Positions 7,882 to 16,391 of a DNA stretch of 41,196 nt are shown here, piece by piece (the stretch's first letter is position 1; each line of letters starts with the position of its first letter). The stretch spans positions 1-41,196 of the forward strand of contig JAIFNL010000032.1 in assembly GCA_020047755.1 (NCBI GenBank), given 5' to 3'. The notes beneath the pieces are model-generated. The model was given only the letters and a program-made list of their open reading frames with translations, searched no databases and had not been told where the DNA came from. The position numbers and the translations under genes are program-made. The stretch is from Bacteroidota bacterium. GTDB lineage: Bacteria > Bacteroidota > Bacteroidia > Bacteroidales > JAIFNL01.

Positions 7882-8541
7882 ATGAAAATAGGCGATTCAG
7901 TAAAAATAAAAGAAAATGTTTTCGACGAAGACATAAATATACCCATAAGCGGTTGGCAAGGTAGAATTTTAAATATAGTAAGCGAGTTTGAAGACGGAAG
8001 CTCGTTGGTACATATTGAATTTGATAGCTTTACATTGAAAAAAATGCCAGCTAAGTACATCATAAATTGCGAACGTGAAGGCTACGATTGGACTAGTTAC
8101 AACATTGGCAGCCTAGAAATAGAACCCGCAAGCGAGCGCGACACGCCCAACGATGTGAAGGAAACCCTCCAGCAACTTCAAGACAAATATGCTTATGCTC
8201 ACTTAGAAGAAGGCGAGCGTATAATGAAGGTTCTCAACGGTTTATCACCCGACGATTATGAAGCCGCTTACAAACGTTGGTTCGATTATTTGAACGATAC
8301 GTTAAAGTTGCCAGAAAAGATGGAAATCTTTGAGTATCAAGAAAACTCGGAGTTTCATATCAACGACAAGATTTTCGTGAAACAACTAAAAGAAATAAAC
8401 CCCCACTATGGAATCATCATAAATGGTGTTTGGAACTTACAACCTGTTGATTTTCAATTATCCGATTTAGAAGTTATCGATAAAAAATCGAAAAACTACC
8501 AACCGGTTATGGATTACTGTGTTTGGTTTGGCAATAGATAA
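7882..8541 (+). CDS. Cytosolic protein, possibly CcbP-like
   Basis: A 219-residue protein without signal peptide or membrane segments. Residues 1-65 read like a small SH3-type barrel (GDSVKIKEN, SGWQGRILNIV, VHIEFDSFTLKKMP). The C-terminal half, from AYKRWFDYLNDTLKLP onward, recalls the calcium-binding CcbP-like domain, in which a short helix with a proline precedes a beta barrel. This match is by eye only and weak. The function is unknown. The gene follows darG after the AACAATTT repeat. A long hairpin at 8567-8603 separates it from gldH. Confidence 0.6.
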   Translation: MKIGDSVKIKENVFDEDINIPISGWQGRILNIVSEFEDGSSLVHIEFDSFTLKKMPAKYIINCEREGYDWTSYNIGSLEIEPASERDTPNDVKETLQQLQDKYAYAHLEEGERIMKVLNGLSPDDYEAAYKRWFDYLNDTLKLPEKMEIFEYQENSEFHINDKIFVKQLKEINPHYGIIINGVWNLQPVDFQLSDLEVIDKKSKNYQPVMDYCVWFGNR

Positions 8542-8566
8542 GCATCTGTGCTATTTTATTTTTAGA

Positions 8567-8603
8567 CTTAGCTACTTGCTTATTTTTTAAGCAAGTAGCT
8601 AAG
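8567..8603. terminator. Strong hairpin between the CcbP-like gene and gldH
   Basis: Perfect 16-bp stem (CTTAGCTACTTGCTTA / TAAGCAAGTAGCTAAG) with a TTTTT loop, 26 nt after the upstream stop and 42 nt before the gldH ATG. There is no U-tract after the stem, so it may serve as an mRNA-end stabiliser or a regulatory fold rather than a classical terminator. Confidence 0.6.
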
Positions 8604-8644
8604 CAAATATAGAATTAATTTGGTTCATTACTTAAACAAAAGGT

Positions 8645-9130
8645 ATGAAAAAACATAAAATAGTGCTTCTACTGTTTTTAAGTGTTTGGTTATTAACGTC
8701 GTGCGATGGAAACAAGATTTACGAAAGCAACGTGGAGATTCCCAAAGGAAGCTGGGACATAGAACACGTAGCACAATTCAAATTTGCCATAGAAGACACC
8801 AAAATACCGTACAACCTTAAAGTAAATGTAAGGAATACTGAATTTTACATGTCGCAAAATTTATGGGTTTTCATCAAAACCACTTCGCCTAGCAGCAAAG
8901 TGCAATACGATACGCTCAATTGTCTATTAGCCAACGATAAAGGCGAATGGCTTGGCGAAGGCATGGGCGATATTTGGGATTTGTCGGTTCCTTACAAGCA
9001 AAGCATCGGTTTTCCCGAAAAAGGGCAATATACTGTTGAAATAAAGCACGGTATGCGAATGCAAAAAGTACCTATGATTATGGAAATAGGTTTGCGAGTT
9101 GAAAAAGCAGAAATAGAAGAAAAGGACTAA
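8645..9130 (+). CDS. gldH: GldH, gliding-motility / type IX secretion lipoprotein
   Basis: A periplasmic-side lipoprotein required for gliding in Flavobacterium and widely kept in Bacteroidota with type IX secretion. The 161-residue product has a lipoprotein signal ending LLTSC with cysteine 20. Conserved GldH blocks follow: FKFAIEDTKIPYNLKVNVRN, LWVFIKTTSPS, YDTLNCLLANDKGEWLGEG, the FPEKGQYTVEIKHGMRM segment and the final MEIGLRVEKA. Length and motif order are those of the family. It stands alone, with an upstream hairpin and a downstream defence-like module. With porX 3 kb away it shows that the host encodes at least part of the type IX secretion/gliding apparatus. Confidence 0.9.
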   Translation: MKKHKIVLLLFLSVWLLTSCDGNKIYESNVEIPKGSWDIEHVAQFKFAIEDTKIPYNLKVNVRNTEFYMSQNLWVFIKTTSPSSKVQYDTLNCLLANDKGEWLGEGMGDIWDLSVPYKQSIGFPEKGQYTVEIKHGMRMQKVPMIMEIGLRVEKAEIEEKD

Positions 9131-9148
9131 AAATTAAGTTATTCAAAT

Positions 9149-9163
9149 AAAAACAAACACGTT
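9149..9163. repeat. Left flanking direct repeat of the ATPase/DUF4276 module
   Basis: AAAAACAAACACGTT, repeated with a one-base indel as AAAAACAAAACGTT at 11177-11190. The two copies bracket the two-gene module and could mark insertion boundaries. Confidence 0.6.
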
Positions 9164-9293
9164 GGCGTAAGGCAATAATCAAAATTTTGCAAAATTTATG
9201 ATATTTGCCAAAATTGTAATAATATTGCAGCAGTTTATGAACCCAAACGAAATAGGCAAATCGTAATAATAAGAATGATTTATATATCAGTTT

Positions 9294-10496
9294 ATGATAA
9301 AATCAATAAAAATAACTAATTTTTTCAGCTTTATAGGTAATGTGGTTTTTCCTCATAAAACAGAAACTATACTTGTTGGAATAAATGGTTCAGGAAAATC
9401 TAATTTTTTTAAAGCAATAAAACTTTTGAAGGAAGGCGTTTCTGGCTTAGGTTTCAAGAGATTAATCTACGAAATTTGGGGCGGTTACGATTCTATCTCT
9501 AATTTTAACTTGGCAAATAATTCCGATTCAATTAGTATTGAATACGAACTCGATTGTCAGGTATTGAAAAATTATGGATTTCAATTTACCGAAAATGTTT
9601 TTTATAAAATTACAATTAAACGCATTCATAATACAGCCAACTATTTTATTGATGAATTAATTTACTTACCACACCCTAATAGAAAACCTTCTATTTACTT
9701 AGAATTTTCGAATGGGAAAGGTGTAATACTCGAAGGCAAAACAGATGAAAGTGAATTAAAAACCAAATTAGTAAACTACCATTTAGATAGTCAAGAATCT
9801 GCATTGCGCTCAGTATCAGACCCAGATAGGTATTTTGCTTTGAGTACTATTAAAAACTCAATTGATGATTGGATAATCTACGACTATTTTGATACTTCAC
9901 CACAAAGCAAAATACGCCAACCAATGCTTCCTACTTCAGAGAAACGTTTATTGCCCGATGGAAGCAATTTGCCACAAATTTTAAATACTATAAAAATAAA
10001 CGATAAAAGTAGCTTTAATAAAATAAAGGAACTTTTAAACCACATAAATCCTCAATATTCGGGTTTTGATTTCAACAATGTTGGAGTTAATATCGAACTA
10101 ATGCTGGAAGAATCGCACTTAAATAAATCGGTTCACGTTACGCATATTTCAGATGGGACTTTAAGGTTTTTATGTTTATTAGCCATTTGCTACAACTCAA
10201 AACGTGGAAATTTAATTTGCATTGATGAGCCTGAGCTTGGCTTGCACCCAGATATGATTAGCACAATTACCGACGCAATAAAGTACGCTTCGCAGTCAAG
10301 TCAAATAGTCATAGCAACTCATTCAGAGCACATTCTAAATGCTTTTGATATAGAAAATGTTAGAGTTTTTGAAAAAAATGATTCAAACAATACGGTTGTT
10401 AATTCTTTTACTTCCCTACAATTTGAAGGCTGGTATGATAATTTTGTTGTTGGGAAAATGTGGAGACAAAATGATTTAGGAGGCAACAGATGGTAA
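9294..10496 (+). CDS. AAA family ATPase of a two-gene defence-like module
   Basis: An SMC/RecF-like ABC-type ATPase of 400 residues. Walker A is GINGSGKS at residues 29-36 after the strand IKSIKITNFFSF. The signature-like HISDGTLRFL lies near residue 283, followed by Walker B LICIDEPELGLHP and the switch histidine in IATHSEHIL. The layout matches AAA_21/AAA_15 proteins that pair with nucleases, TOPRIM or DUF4276 partners. It overlaps the next gene by 7 nt, so the two are translated together. Paired ATPase + TOPRIM-like systems (OLD, PARIS, Gabija) are phage-defence systems; assigning this pair to one of them is inference. The gene and partner are lower in GC than trmB and gldH. Confidence 0.85.
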   Translation: MIKSIKITNFFSFIGNVVFPHKTETILVGINGSGKSNFFKAIKLLKEGVSGLGFKRLIYEIWGGYDSISNFNLANNSDSISIEYELDCQVLKNYGFQFTENVFYKITIKRIHNTANYFIDELIYLPHPNRKPSIYLEFSNGKGVILEGKTDESELKTKLVNYHLDSQESALRSVSDPDRYFALSTIKNSIDDWIIYDYFDTSPQSKIRQPMLPTSEKRLLPDGSNLPQILNTIKINDKSSFNKIKELLNHINPQYSGFDFNNVGVNIELMLEESHLNKSVHVTHISDGTLRFLCLLAICYNSKRGNLICIDEPELGLHPDMISTITDAIKYASQSSQIVIATHSEHILNAFDIENVRVFEKNDSNNTVVNSFTSLQFEGWYDNFVVGKMWRQNDLGGNRW

Positions 10497-11056
10497 AAAA
10501 AGTATTATTTATTGAAGGAACCACCGATGATACAAACGGTGATTTGAGAAAAGGATTCAGAATTCTTCTCGAAAAAAAATTCAAAAATAGTAACATGCCC
10601 GAAATTAAACTTGGAAATGATAAAGAATCGACAATTCGTAAATTTAAAAATTCCAATCATGAAATATCTCTCGCAATGATAGATTTAGATGGAAAAGATA
10701 ATTTAGAAAAGAACGAAATACTAAAACTCAAAAATGAAAATTTAAGTGAATTAGGTGTTTTTGATAAAAAAGAATATGTTTTTTTTATGGTACAAGAAAT
10801 GGAGGCTTGGTTTTTATCTCAACCTGACGTTTTGGAGGAATATTACAATGATAAAAAAATAAAAGTAAAAATTCCAAAAAAGAACAGTGAATTAATACCA
10901 AACCCAAGTGATTTTTTACAAAAAATAACAAAAGAAACAAAAAAAGGCAAATACCATAAAGTAAAAGATGCAGTAGGTTTGCTTTGCAAACTAGATATCG
11001 AAAAGCTAATAATTGATTTTGAAGATATTAAAAAACTTATTGACAAATTGAAATAA
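10490..11056 (+). CDS. DUF4276-like (TOPRIM-related) effector
   Basis: A 188-residue partner of the upstream ATPase. The N-terminus VKKVLFIEGTTDDTNGDL carries the acidic EGxTD start of TOPRIM/DUF4276 proteins. LAMIDLDGKD gives a second acidic motif, and FMVQEMEAWFLSQPDVLEEYY is the EMEAWF block that I associate with DUF4276. TOPRIM-type acids usually bind metal for nuclease activity, so a nucleic-acid-cutting role is likely but unproven. The product is lysine-rich. Its stop codon lies at the left edge of an attC-like inverted repeat (11056-11176). An RloB-like identity is the main alternative. Confidence 0.72.
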   Translation: MVKKVLFIEGTTDDTNGDLRKGFRILLEKKFKNSNMPEIKLGNDKESTIRKFKNSNHEISLAMIDLDGKDNLEKNEILKLKNENLSELGVFDKKEYVFFMVQEMEAWFLSQPDVLEEYYNDKKIKVKIPKKNSELIPNPSDFLQKITKETKKGKYHKVKDAVGLLCKLDIEKLIIDFEDIKKLIDKLK

Positions 11057-11176
11057 CGCTAAACATAGCATATAGCAATCAGTCGGGCGAACTGCAAACA
11101 AGGTGTTTTTATACTCAAATTGTTTAAAACCAATAGAATCCGTGGTCTGCTCGCTGTATATACGCTTGTGGAACGT
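11056..11176. repeat. attC-like imperfect inverted repeat
   Basis: Left arm 11056-11084 (ACGCTAAACATAGC, ATATAGC, CAGTC) pairs imperfectly with right arm 11145-11176 (GTCTGCTCGCTGTATATACG, then CTTGTGGAACGT). The spacer is about 60 nt. Size (about 120 nt), bulged pairing and placement directly on the stop codon resemble the recombination sites of integron gene cassettes. The strict RYYYAAC / GTTRRRY ends are not met by the arm tips, although GTTAAAC occurs at 11189-11195. Treat as a candidate only. Confidence 0.45.
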
Positions 11177-11190
11177 AAAAACAAAACGTT
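11177..11190. repeat. Right flanking direct repeat of the ATPase/DUF4276 module
   Basis: AAAAACAAAACGTT, matching 9149-9163 apart from a one-base indel. It immediately follows the attC-like fold and ends 16 nt before the trmB ATG. Confidence 0.6.
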
Positions 11191-11205
11191 AAACTTTAAC
11201 TAACA

Positions 11206-11922
11206 ATGGGCAAGAATAAATTACAGCATTTTGCTGAAATGAAAGAGTTTAAGCATACTTTTGAAGGCTTTTCGATAAACTTACTTAACGACGATTTTCA
11301 TTTGAAAGGCAAATGGAACGCCGATTTTTTTAAAAACAACAATCCTATTGTGTTAGAATTGGGCTGTGGAAAAGGCGAATACACAGTGGGTTTGGCTGAA
11401 AAATATCCCAACAAAAATTTTATTGGTGTAGATATAAAAGGAGCACGCATTTGGTTTGGTGCAAAAAAAGCCCTCGAAGCCAACTTAAACAATGTCGCTT
11501 TTTATCGTGGAGTCATCGAATTTATTAACAAAGTGTTTGCTAAAAGCGAAATTTCCGAAATTTGGATTACTTTTCCCGACCCACAACGCAAAAAAATGCG
11601 AAAACGACTTACTTCTGCTCGTTTTTTAGAATTGTACAAAGAAATTTGCATTCCTAATGCTCAAATTCATTTAAAAACAGATAGCAAACTATTATATTAT
11701 TTCACTAACGAACTAATAAAATACAATAATTTGGAACTCGAAGCCAGCACCAACGATTTGTATAGCCAACAGTTAGAAAGTGAAGAACTCTCAATACGAA
11801 CATTTTACGAGAAAATGTTCCTGCGAATGAACGACACAATAACTTACACGCGCTTCAAACTAAACGACAAGCCAATAGAAAACCCAGATACACGCGAAGG
11901 CGAAAAACAATTTGATAAATAA
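11206..11922 (+). CDS. trmB: tRNA (guanine-N7)-methyltransferase TrmB
   Basis: Methylates guanosine 46 at N7 in the variable loop of tRNAs, using S-adenosylmethionine, in the cytosol. The 238-residue product contains the SAM motif VLELGCGKGEYT (about residues 49-60), the acidic FIGVDIKGARIW strand, the family hallmark ITFPDPQRKKMRKRL and the later YTRFKLNDKPI segment. Length fits the family (220-240). The ATG at 11206 is preceded by the right-hand repeat of the defence module, so the module appears to have landed directly in front of trmB and may have replaced its native promoter. The gene is complete. Confidence 0.95.
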   Translation: MGKNKLQHFAEMKEFKHTFEGFSINLLNDDFHLKGKWNADFFKNNNPIVLELGCGKGEYTVGLAEKYPNKNFIGVDIKGARIWFGAKKALEANLNNVAFYRGVIEFINKVFAKSEISEIWITFPDPQRKKMRKRLTSARFLELYKEICIPNAQIHLKTDSKLLYYFTNELIKYNNLELEASTNDLYSQQLESEELSIRTFYEKMFLRMNDTITYTRFKLNDKPIENPDTREGEKQFDK

Positions 11923-12065
11923 AAAAAATACAATCCATTGAGCCCAAACTTTAAAGTTGTTCTTTTTAAAAAAATGGTACGAAATTAGTATATGAACAAA
12001 TGGATAGTGTAAATAAGCTCTGGTGCTTATCAATACCAAAAAATAAAACTTATACGATACAAGAA

Positions 12066-13619
12066 ATGAAGAAAATTAAAATATTATGGGCTGATGATGA
12101 GATAGATATGCTAAAAATACACATTCTCTTTCTCAAAGAAAAAGGGTATGAAGTAATTACAGCAACCAGCGGCTACGATGCCATTGAAATTGCCAAAGAA
12201 GAGGCTTTGGATATTGTTTTTCTTGACGAAAACATGCCCGGCATTTCAGGCATTGAAACCTTACAAGAACTAAAAAAAATAATTCCGGCTATTCCTGTGG
12301 TAATGATTACCAAAAGCGAAGAAGAACAAATAATGGAAGATGCCATTGGTGCACAAATAGCTGATTATTTAATTAAACCAGTAAACCCAAACCAGATTTT
12401 GCTCTCACTAAAAAAGAATTTAGAGAAAAAAAATCTAGTATCTAAAACAACCACTTCGGCTTACCAAACTGAATTTAGAAAATTAGGAATAGAAATAAGT
12501 AACTGCGTAAACTTTGAGGATTTTGTAAAATTATACAAAAGTTTAGTATTTTGGGAGTTAGAACTCGACAAGCTATCCGATGCGGGCATGTACGAAGTCT
12601 TTCAACTGCAAAAAAACGAAGCAAATAGTGCGTTTTCTAAATTCATCAAAAAAAATTACTTATCGTGGTTTGATGATAAAAACGCCAAAAAGCCGTTGCT
12701 GTCGCCCAATTTGTTTCGGCAAAAAGTATTTCCGCTTTTAAATGAAGGCAAAAAGGTTTTTGTAATTCTCATCGACAACTTTAGATACGACCAATGGAAA
12801 ATAGTAGAACCTATTATAAATGAGTATTTTAAAACCGACGACGAAACTCTTTATTCCAGCATTTTGCCCACCACAACGCAGTATGCTCGCAATTCGATTT
12901 TTGCCGGATTGATGCCTTCTGCCATTGCCAAAATCTACCCCGATATTTGGAGCAGCGACGAAGAAGAAGGCGGAAAAAACCTATACGAGCCTGAATTGCT
13001 TGAATCGCAAATGAATAGAAATGGGATTCAATCTAAATTCAATTATGAGAAAATAATAAACATGCGCGACGGGAAAAAAGTACTTGATAAATTTTCTAAC
13101 CTTCTCGGGTTTCAGCTCAATATATTGGTTTACAACTTTATAGATATGCTTTCCCACGCACGTACCGAGATGGATATGATTAAGGAACTTGCTAACGACG
13201 AGGCTGCTTATCGCTCATTAACAATTAGTTGGTTTCAACATTCCGATTTATTAAAACTACTCAAAGAGTTACATACTTTAGACGTAAAAGTGGTACTAAC
13301 CACCGACCATGGTTCGATAAAAGTGAACGAAGCAGTAAAAGTAATCGGCGATAAAAAAACAAGCTCAAACTTACGCTACAAGCTAGGTAGAAATCTGAAT
13401 TACAACGAAAAACAAGTTTTTTCGATAGCAAAACCCGAACTTGCCTATTTGCCAAGTTCAAACATTAGCTCTAAATATATTTTTGCGCTCAATTCCGATT
13501 TTTTTGTTTATCCCAACAATTACAATCATTTTGCCAATTATTATAAAAATACATTTCAGCACGGCGGCATTTCGCTCGAAGAAATGGTTATTCCAGTTAT
13601 TACGCTTTCGCCCAAATAG
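12066..13619 (+). CDS. porX: PorX, response regulator with PglZ-type phosphatase domain
   Basis: The response regulator of the PorX-PorY system that controls type IX secretion genes and gliding in Bacteroidota. I chose the ATG at 12066 (517 residues, the family length) over an upstream in-frame start at 12000. The receiver domain spans residues 1-120 with acidic D10/D11, phospho-acceptor D54 (VFLDENMPG), T82 and K104. After a helical linker the PglZ domain follows, an alkaline-phosphatase-fold zinc phosphodiesterase. Its motifs are LIDNFRYDQW, the nucleophile-type PTTTQYARNS, LTTDHGS, and the final QHGGISLEEMVIPV. All expected metal-binding positions appear present. It stands alone on the plus strand downstream of trmB. 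Confidence 0.95.
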   Translation: MKKIKILWADDEIDMLKIHILFLKEKGYEVITATSGYDAIEIAKEEALDIVFLDENMPGISGIETLQELKKIIPAIPVVMITKSEEEQIMEDAIGAQIADYLIKPVNPNQILLSLKKNLEKKNLVSKTTTSAYQTEFRKLGIEISNCVNFEDFVKLYKSLVFWELELDKLSDAGMYEVFQLQKNEANSAFSKFIKKNYLSWFDDKNAKKPLLSPNLFRQKVFPLLNEGKKVFVILIDNFRYDQWKIVEPIINEYFKTDDETLYSSILPTTTQYARNSIFAGLMPSAIAKIYPDIWSSDEEEGGKNLYEPELLESQMNRNGIQSKFNYEKIINMRDGKKVLDKFSNLLGFQLNILVYNFIDMLSHARTEMDMIKELANDEAAYRSLTISWFQHSDLLKLLKELHTLDVKVVLTTDHGSIKVNEAVKVIGDKKTSSNLRYKLGRNLNYNEKQVFSIAKPELAYLPSSNISSKYIFALNSDFFVYPNNYNHFANYYKNTFQHGGISLEEMVIPVITLSPK

Positions 13620-13677
13620 TTGGAACTATTTTTAACAACCCGTTTATACTCAATTTAAGAAAATAAACCATCAGGAA

Positions 13678-14358
13678 ATGAATATTAAATTAGCAAATAA
13701 AACATCAACCTTACTAAAAATATATCTTTTAGTATCAATTTTAAATGTATCGTTTGTAGCTCAAGCGCAAACAATTTTACAACCAAACTTTGGACAAAAA
13801 ACACACGAAACTCTTGATATAGAATCTATTGAAACAACAAATCAATACACTATTATCAATCTTTCGATAGTAAATAAAATAAATGGTGGTACTTTTTGCG
13901 CCGACAAAAATATATACATCAAGAATTCGAGCGGATACGAAATGTACCAAATTATAAAAAGCGAAGGGATTCCACAATGTCCTAAAGCGCATCAATTCAA
14001 GAGTATAGATGAAAAACTTTCGTTTAAATTGTATTTTCCAAAAATTTCGGAAAAAATAATGTATCTCGATTTAATCGAAAACTGCGACAATGCTTGTTTT
14101 AGTATGAAAGGAATTATTTTGTCGAACAGCTTAAACGACAACATAAACGAAGCGTACCGTTTGTACGCAGTAAACGAAAAAAAACGTGCTGCCGAAAGTT
14201 TAGAAAATTTAATTTACCAAACCAAAGATTATCCTTATGCTTTCTTGTATTTTGCTGCCATTAAAATATGGCAAGAATTAGGCGAAAGTAACAAATTTAC
14301 AGAGCTTAGAGACAATTTATTTAGGTCAAACAAAATAGATAAAAATTTATTGCATTAA
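13678..14358 (+). CDS. Hypothetical exported protein with helical C-terminus
   Basis: A 226-residue protein with an N-terminal signal (hydrophobic LLKIYLLVSILNVSFVAQAQ, cleavage probably after AQA). Residues 35-150 form a beta-rich domain with four cysteines (GTFCAD, IPQCPK, and the pair in ENCDNACF) that could form two disulfides. The last 75 residues (INEAYRLYAVNEKKRAAESL and onward) look like one or two TPR-type helix pairs. I do not recognise the family. It lies 58 nt after porX on the same strand and converges on the carbonic anhydrase gene across a shared hairpin. Confidence 0.7.
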   Translation: MNIKLANKTSTLLKIYLLVSILNVSFVAQAQTILQPNFGQKTHETLDIESIETTNQYTIINLSIVNKINGGTFCADKNIYIKNSSGYEMYQIIKSEGIPQCPKAHQFKSIDEKLSFKLYFPKISEKIMYLDLIENCDNACFSMKGIILSNSLNDNINEAYRLYAVNEKKRAAESLENLIYQTKDYPYAFLYFAAIKIWQELGESNKFTELRDNLFRSNKIDKNLLH

Positions 14359-14363
14359 GCACA

Positions 14364-14401
14364 ATTTAGCTTCTAACAAGATAATATTTTAGAAGCTAAA
14401 T
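14364..14401. terminator. Bidirectional terminator between convergent genes
   Basis: 13-bp stem ATTTAGCTTCTAA / TTAGAAGCTAAAT with a 12-nt loop, placed 6 nt after the upstream stop and 9 nt before the stop of the minus-strand gene. It is AT-rich and symmetric, so it can end transcripts from both sides. Confidence 0.75.
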
Positions 14402-14410
14402 TACAATACT

Positions 14411-14923
14411 CTATTTGTACCAAGTAGAATACATTAAATAGCTTTCGGCTATTCTATTAATCTCACCTTCAAGCAATTCGGGGCTAATTTCTTTAATTTT
14501 TTTCGCTGGTGCGCCTGCATAAACGCTGCCCGATTCCACGTGTGTGCCTTTGGTAACTACCGCGCCTGCTGCAATAATTGAGTTGCTTTCAATTACTACA
14601 TCGTCCAAAACCACAGCTCCCATGCCTATCAGTACATTGTCTTTTATGGTGCAACCATGTACCACTGCATTGTGAGCAATAGACACGTTGTTGCCTATGT
14701 TAGTTGGTGATTTCTTGTAAGTTGCGTGAATTGTGGCATTGTCTTGCACATTAACTCTGTTTCCCATTCTAATGTAATGCACATCGCCTCTAAGCACCGC
14801 GCCGTACCAAATGCTGCAATCGTTTCCCATTTCTACATCGCCAATAATTGCTGCCGTTTCGGCAAAAAAGCAATTCTCTCCATACATTGGAGTTTTTCCG
14901 TTCAACTTTCTAATTAATGCCAT
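14411..14923 (-). CDS. Gamma-carbonic anhydrase family protein
   Basis: A left-handed beta-helix hexapeptide-repeat protein of the gamma-carbonic anhydrase / YrdA / PaaY group, 170 residues and cytosolic. The hexapeptide pattern runs from ENCFFAETAAIIGDVEMGND to about residue 140. Candidate zinc histidines are in NATIHATY, VSIAHNAVVHGC. The conserved SIWYGAVLRGDV and NVQDNATIH blocks are intact, as is AGAPAKKIKEI at the C-terminal side. Members trimerise; many are proven or likely carbonic anhydrases, others have no known activity. The gene appears monocistronic and ends at the hairpin shared with the convergent gene. Confidence 0.9.
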   Translation of the reverse strand: MALIRKLNGKTPMYGENCFFAETAAIIGDVEMGNDCSIWYGAVLRGDVHYIRMGNRVNVQDNATIHATYKKSPTNIGNNVSIAHNAVVHGCTIKDNVLIGMGAVVLDDVVIESNSIIAAGAVVTKGTHVESGSVYAGAPAKKIKEISPELLEGEINRIAESYLMYSTWYK

Positions 14924-14973
14924 TTGTTTTTTATATTTATCGTTCGATTTATTTCAACGTAAGCAAAGGTGCT

Positions 14974-16071
14974 TTAATCCAACTTCACAATAGAATAAGC
15001 CGCTTGATGCGCTTTTTTTATTTGTTTATTTTTGTTGAAAATCAACGTTTCACGCTTGTCGTCGTCATGTATAATAAAAAGCGTTTTACTATCTACAATA
15101 GCAAGTCCTTCAGCCTTATGCGAGAATTTTATAGTTTCGCCTTGTTTTGTTTTAAGCAAATTGAGTGGTTTCTTTTTGTGAAAATCCTCTAACGAAATAT
15201 ACCACAAATAAGCACCTACACCATTGTCCGAATCATCTAATTCAAAAGTAGTTAGCGCATACAAACGTTCATTTTCAACATCGTATTCTAAACTCGAAAG
15301 AGCGCAAGGCTCGCTAATATTTGCAGATTTAACATCCATTTTATAAACCAGTTCAAAATCATTTTTTAAAATCATTTCTCCTTCTTCAAAGAAATAACTT
15401 ACCGAAATAATTTCCACAATATATTCAAAATCAGTGTATGAAGCACCTTTTTCTCTTACTCCAAACAATAACTTATTGTTGGGAATTGCGCAAATTCCTT
15501 CTATTTTGAAATAAGGAGTTCCTTCCGGAAATTTAACACTGCTAAGTGTTTTTTGAAAATAAGGACGCAAACGCACAGAGCTTACAACTCCTTTGTTATC
15601 TACTTTAGCCAATACTTGAACATTTTGCGGCTTATTTTTATCCCAATACAATACACAATTGTATCTGTCCCAAGAGTTTGTATCCTTTTTTATTCTATCA
15701 AATCCGGTAGAAAGCAAAATAGTTTTGTTGTCGGGCAAAATAGAAAAATCTTCGTATTTAATAGCCGTTTCAAGTTCGTAGTTACGATAATGCTTTATTG
15801 TATTCAAATCCAATTCGTTATCAAATTGATACGAAAATACCGAAGAAGTCCCTGGAATTGGTTTGTCGCTAGCAAAAAATAACTTTCCATCTACAAATAA
15901 AGCAGCAGAAGCTTCGCAAGAAGTTTTAGACGAGTCGGCATCGAGCGTATTTTCAGCAAAGCAATCCAAACAATCTTCGCTAACAATTTGAGCTGTTGGT
16001 TGTTTATCAAATTGGCACGAATAATTAAATAGAACTAAAAAAATAAATATTCCGTATTTTTTTTGTTTCAT
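14974..16071 (-). CDS. Lipoprotein, probable beta-propeller
   Basis: A 365-residue lipoprotein with signal ending FNYSC (cysteine 19). The body has repeated strand segments such as EASAALFVDGKLFFAS, FSILPDNKTILLSTGFDR, YFKIEGICAIPNNKLLFGVR, LSSLEYDVENERLYALTTF and KAEGLAIVDSKTLFIIHDDD. The recurring pattern (EGI/EGL, a hydrophobic strand, then xLxFGVR or LFIIHD) resembles phytase-like or SdiA-regulated-type propellers, whose function here is unknown. Extra cysteines (EDCLDC, KTSC) lie just after the lipid anchor. It starts upstream of the carbonic anhydrase gene on the same strand, separated by 50 nt. Confidence 0.7.
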   Translation of the reverse strand: MKQKKYGIFIFLVLFNYSCQFDKQPTAQIVSEDCLDCFAENTLDADSSKTSCEASAALFVDGKLFFASDKPIPGTSSVFSYQFDNELDLNTIKHYRNYELETAIKYEDFSILPDNKTILLSTGFDRIKKDTNSWDRYNCVLYWDKNKPQNVQVLAKVDNKGVVSSVRLRPYFQKTLSSVKFPEGTPYFKIEGICAIPNNKLLFGVREKGASYTDFEYIVEIISVSYFFEEGEMILKNDFELVYKMDVKSANISEPCALSSLEYDVENERLYALTTFELDDSDNGVGAYLWYISLEDFHKKKPLNLLKTKQGETIKFSHKAEGLAIVDSKTLFIIHDDDKRETLIFNKNKQIKKAHQAAYSIVKLD

Positions 16072-16391
16072 AGTGCAAAAAGTATTTAATAGAATTTAAA
16101 ATTCCGAAAAAAAATAAATTAATGTTTAGCACAATAGCAAAAGTATTTTCTTTTAAAGCTACTAAAACAAATTAAGGTCTGTTTTTTTTAATTGCAAAAT
16201 ACTAAAAATGAATATTTTAAGAGCAAAAAAAGCAATAATATTATTTTTGGTTTGAAAGATGTGCTAAATGAAATTAAATAATTGGCAAATATATTAAAAA
16301 AAATAAAATTTAGTTGTATTTAGCAATAGAATATAAAATTTAAAGCAAAAAAAAACAGTATATTTTTTTTAGAATATACTGTTTTCATATT
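16072..16391. other. AT-rich intergenic region
   Basis: About 320 nt with no credible gene. It holds the rng terminator at its right end (16352-16385) and presumably the promoter of the minus-strand lipoprotein gene at its left end. I saw no clear TTTG / TAnnTTTG pair. Confidence 0.6.
16352..16385 (-). terminator. Terminator of rng
   Basis: 13-bp stem AAAACAGTATATT / AATATACTGTTTT with an 8-nt loop, 6 nt past the rng stop. Read on the minus strand it is followed by a run of T, the classical form. Confidence 0.85.
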
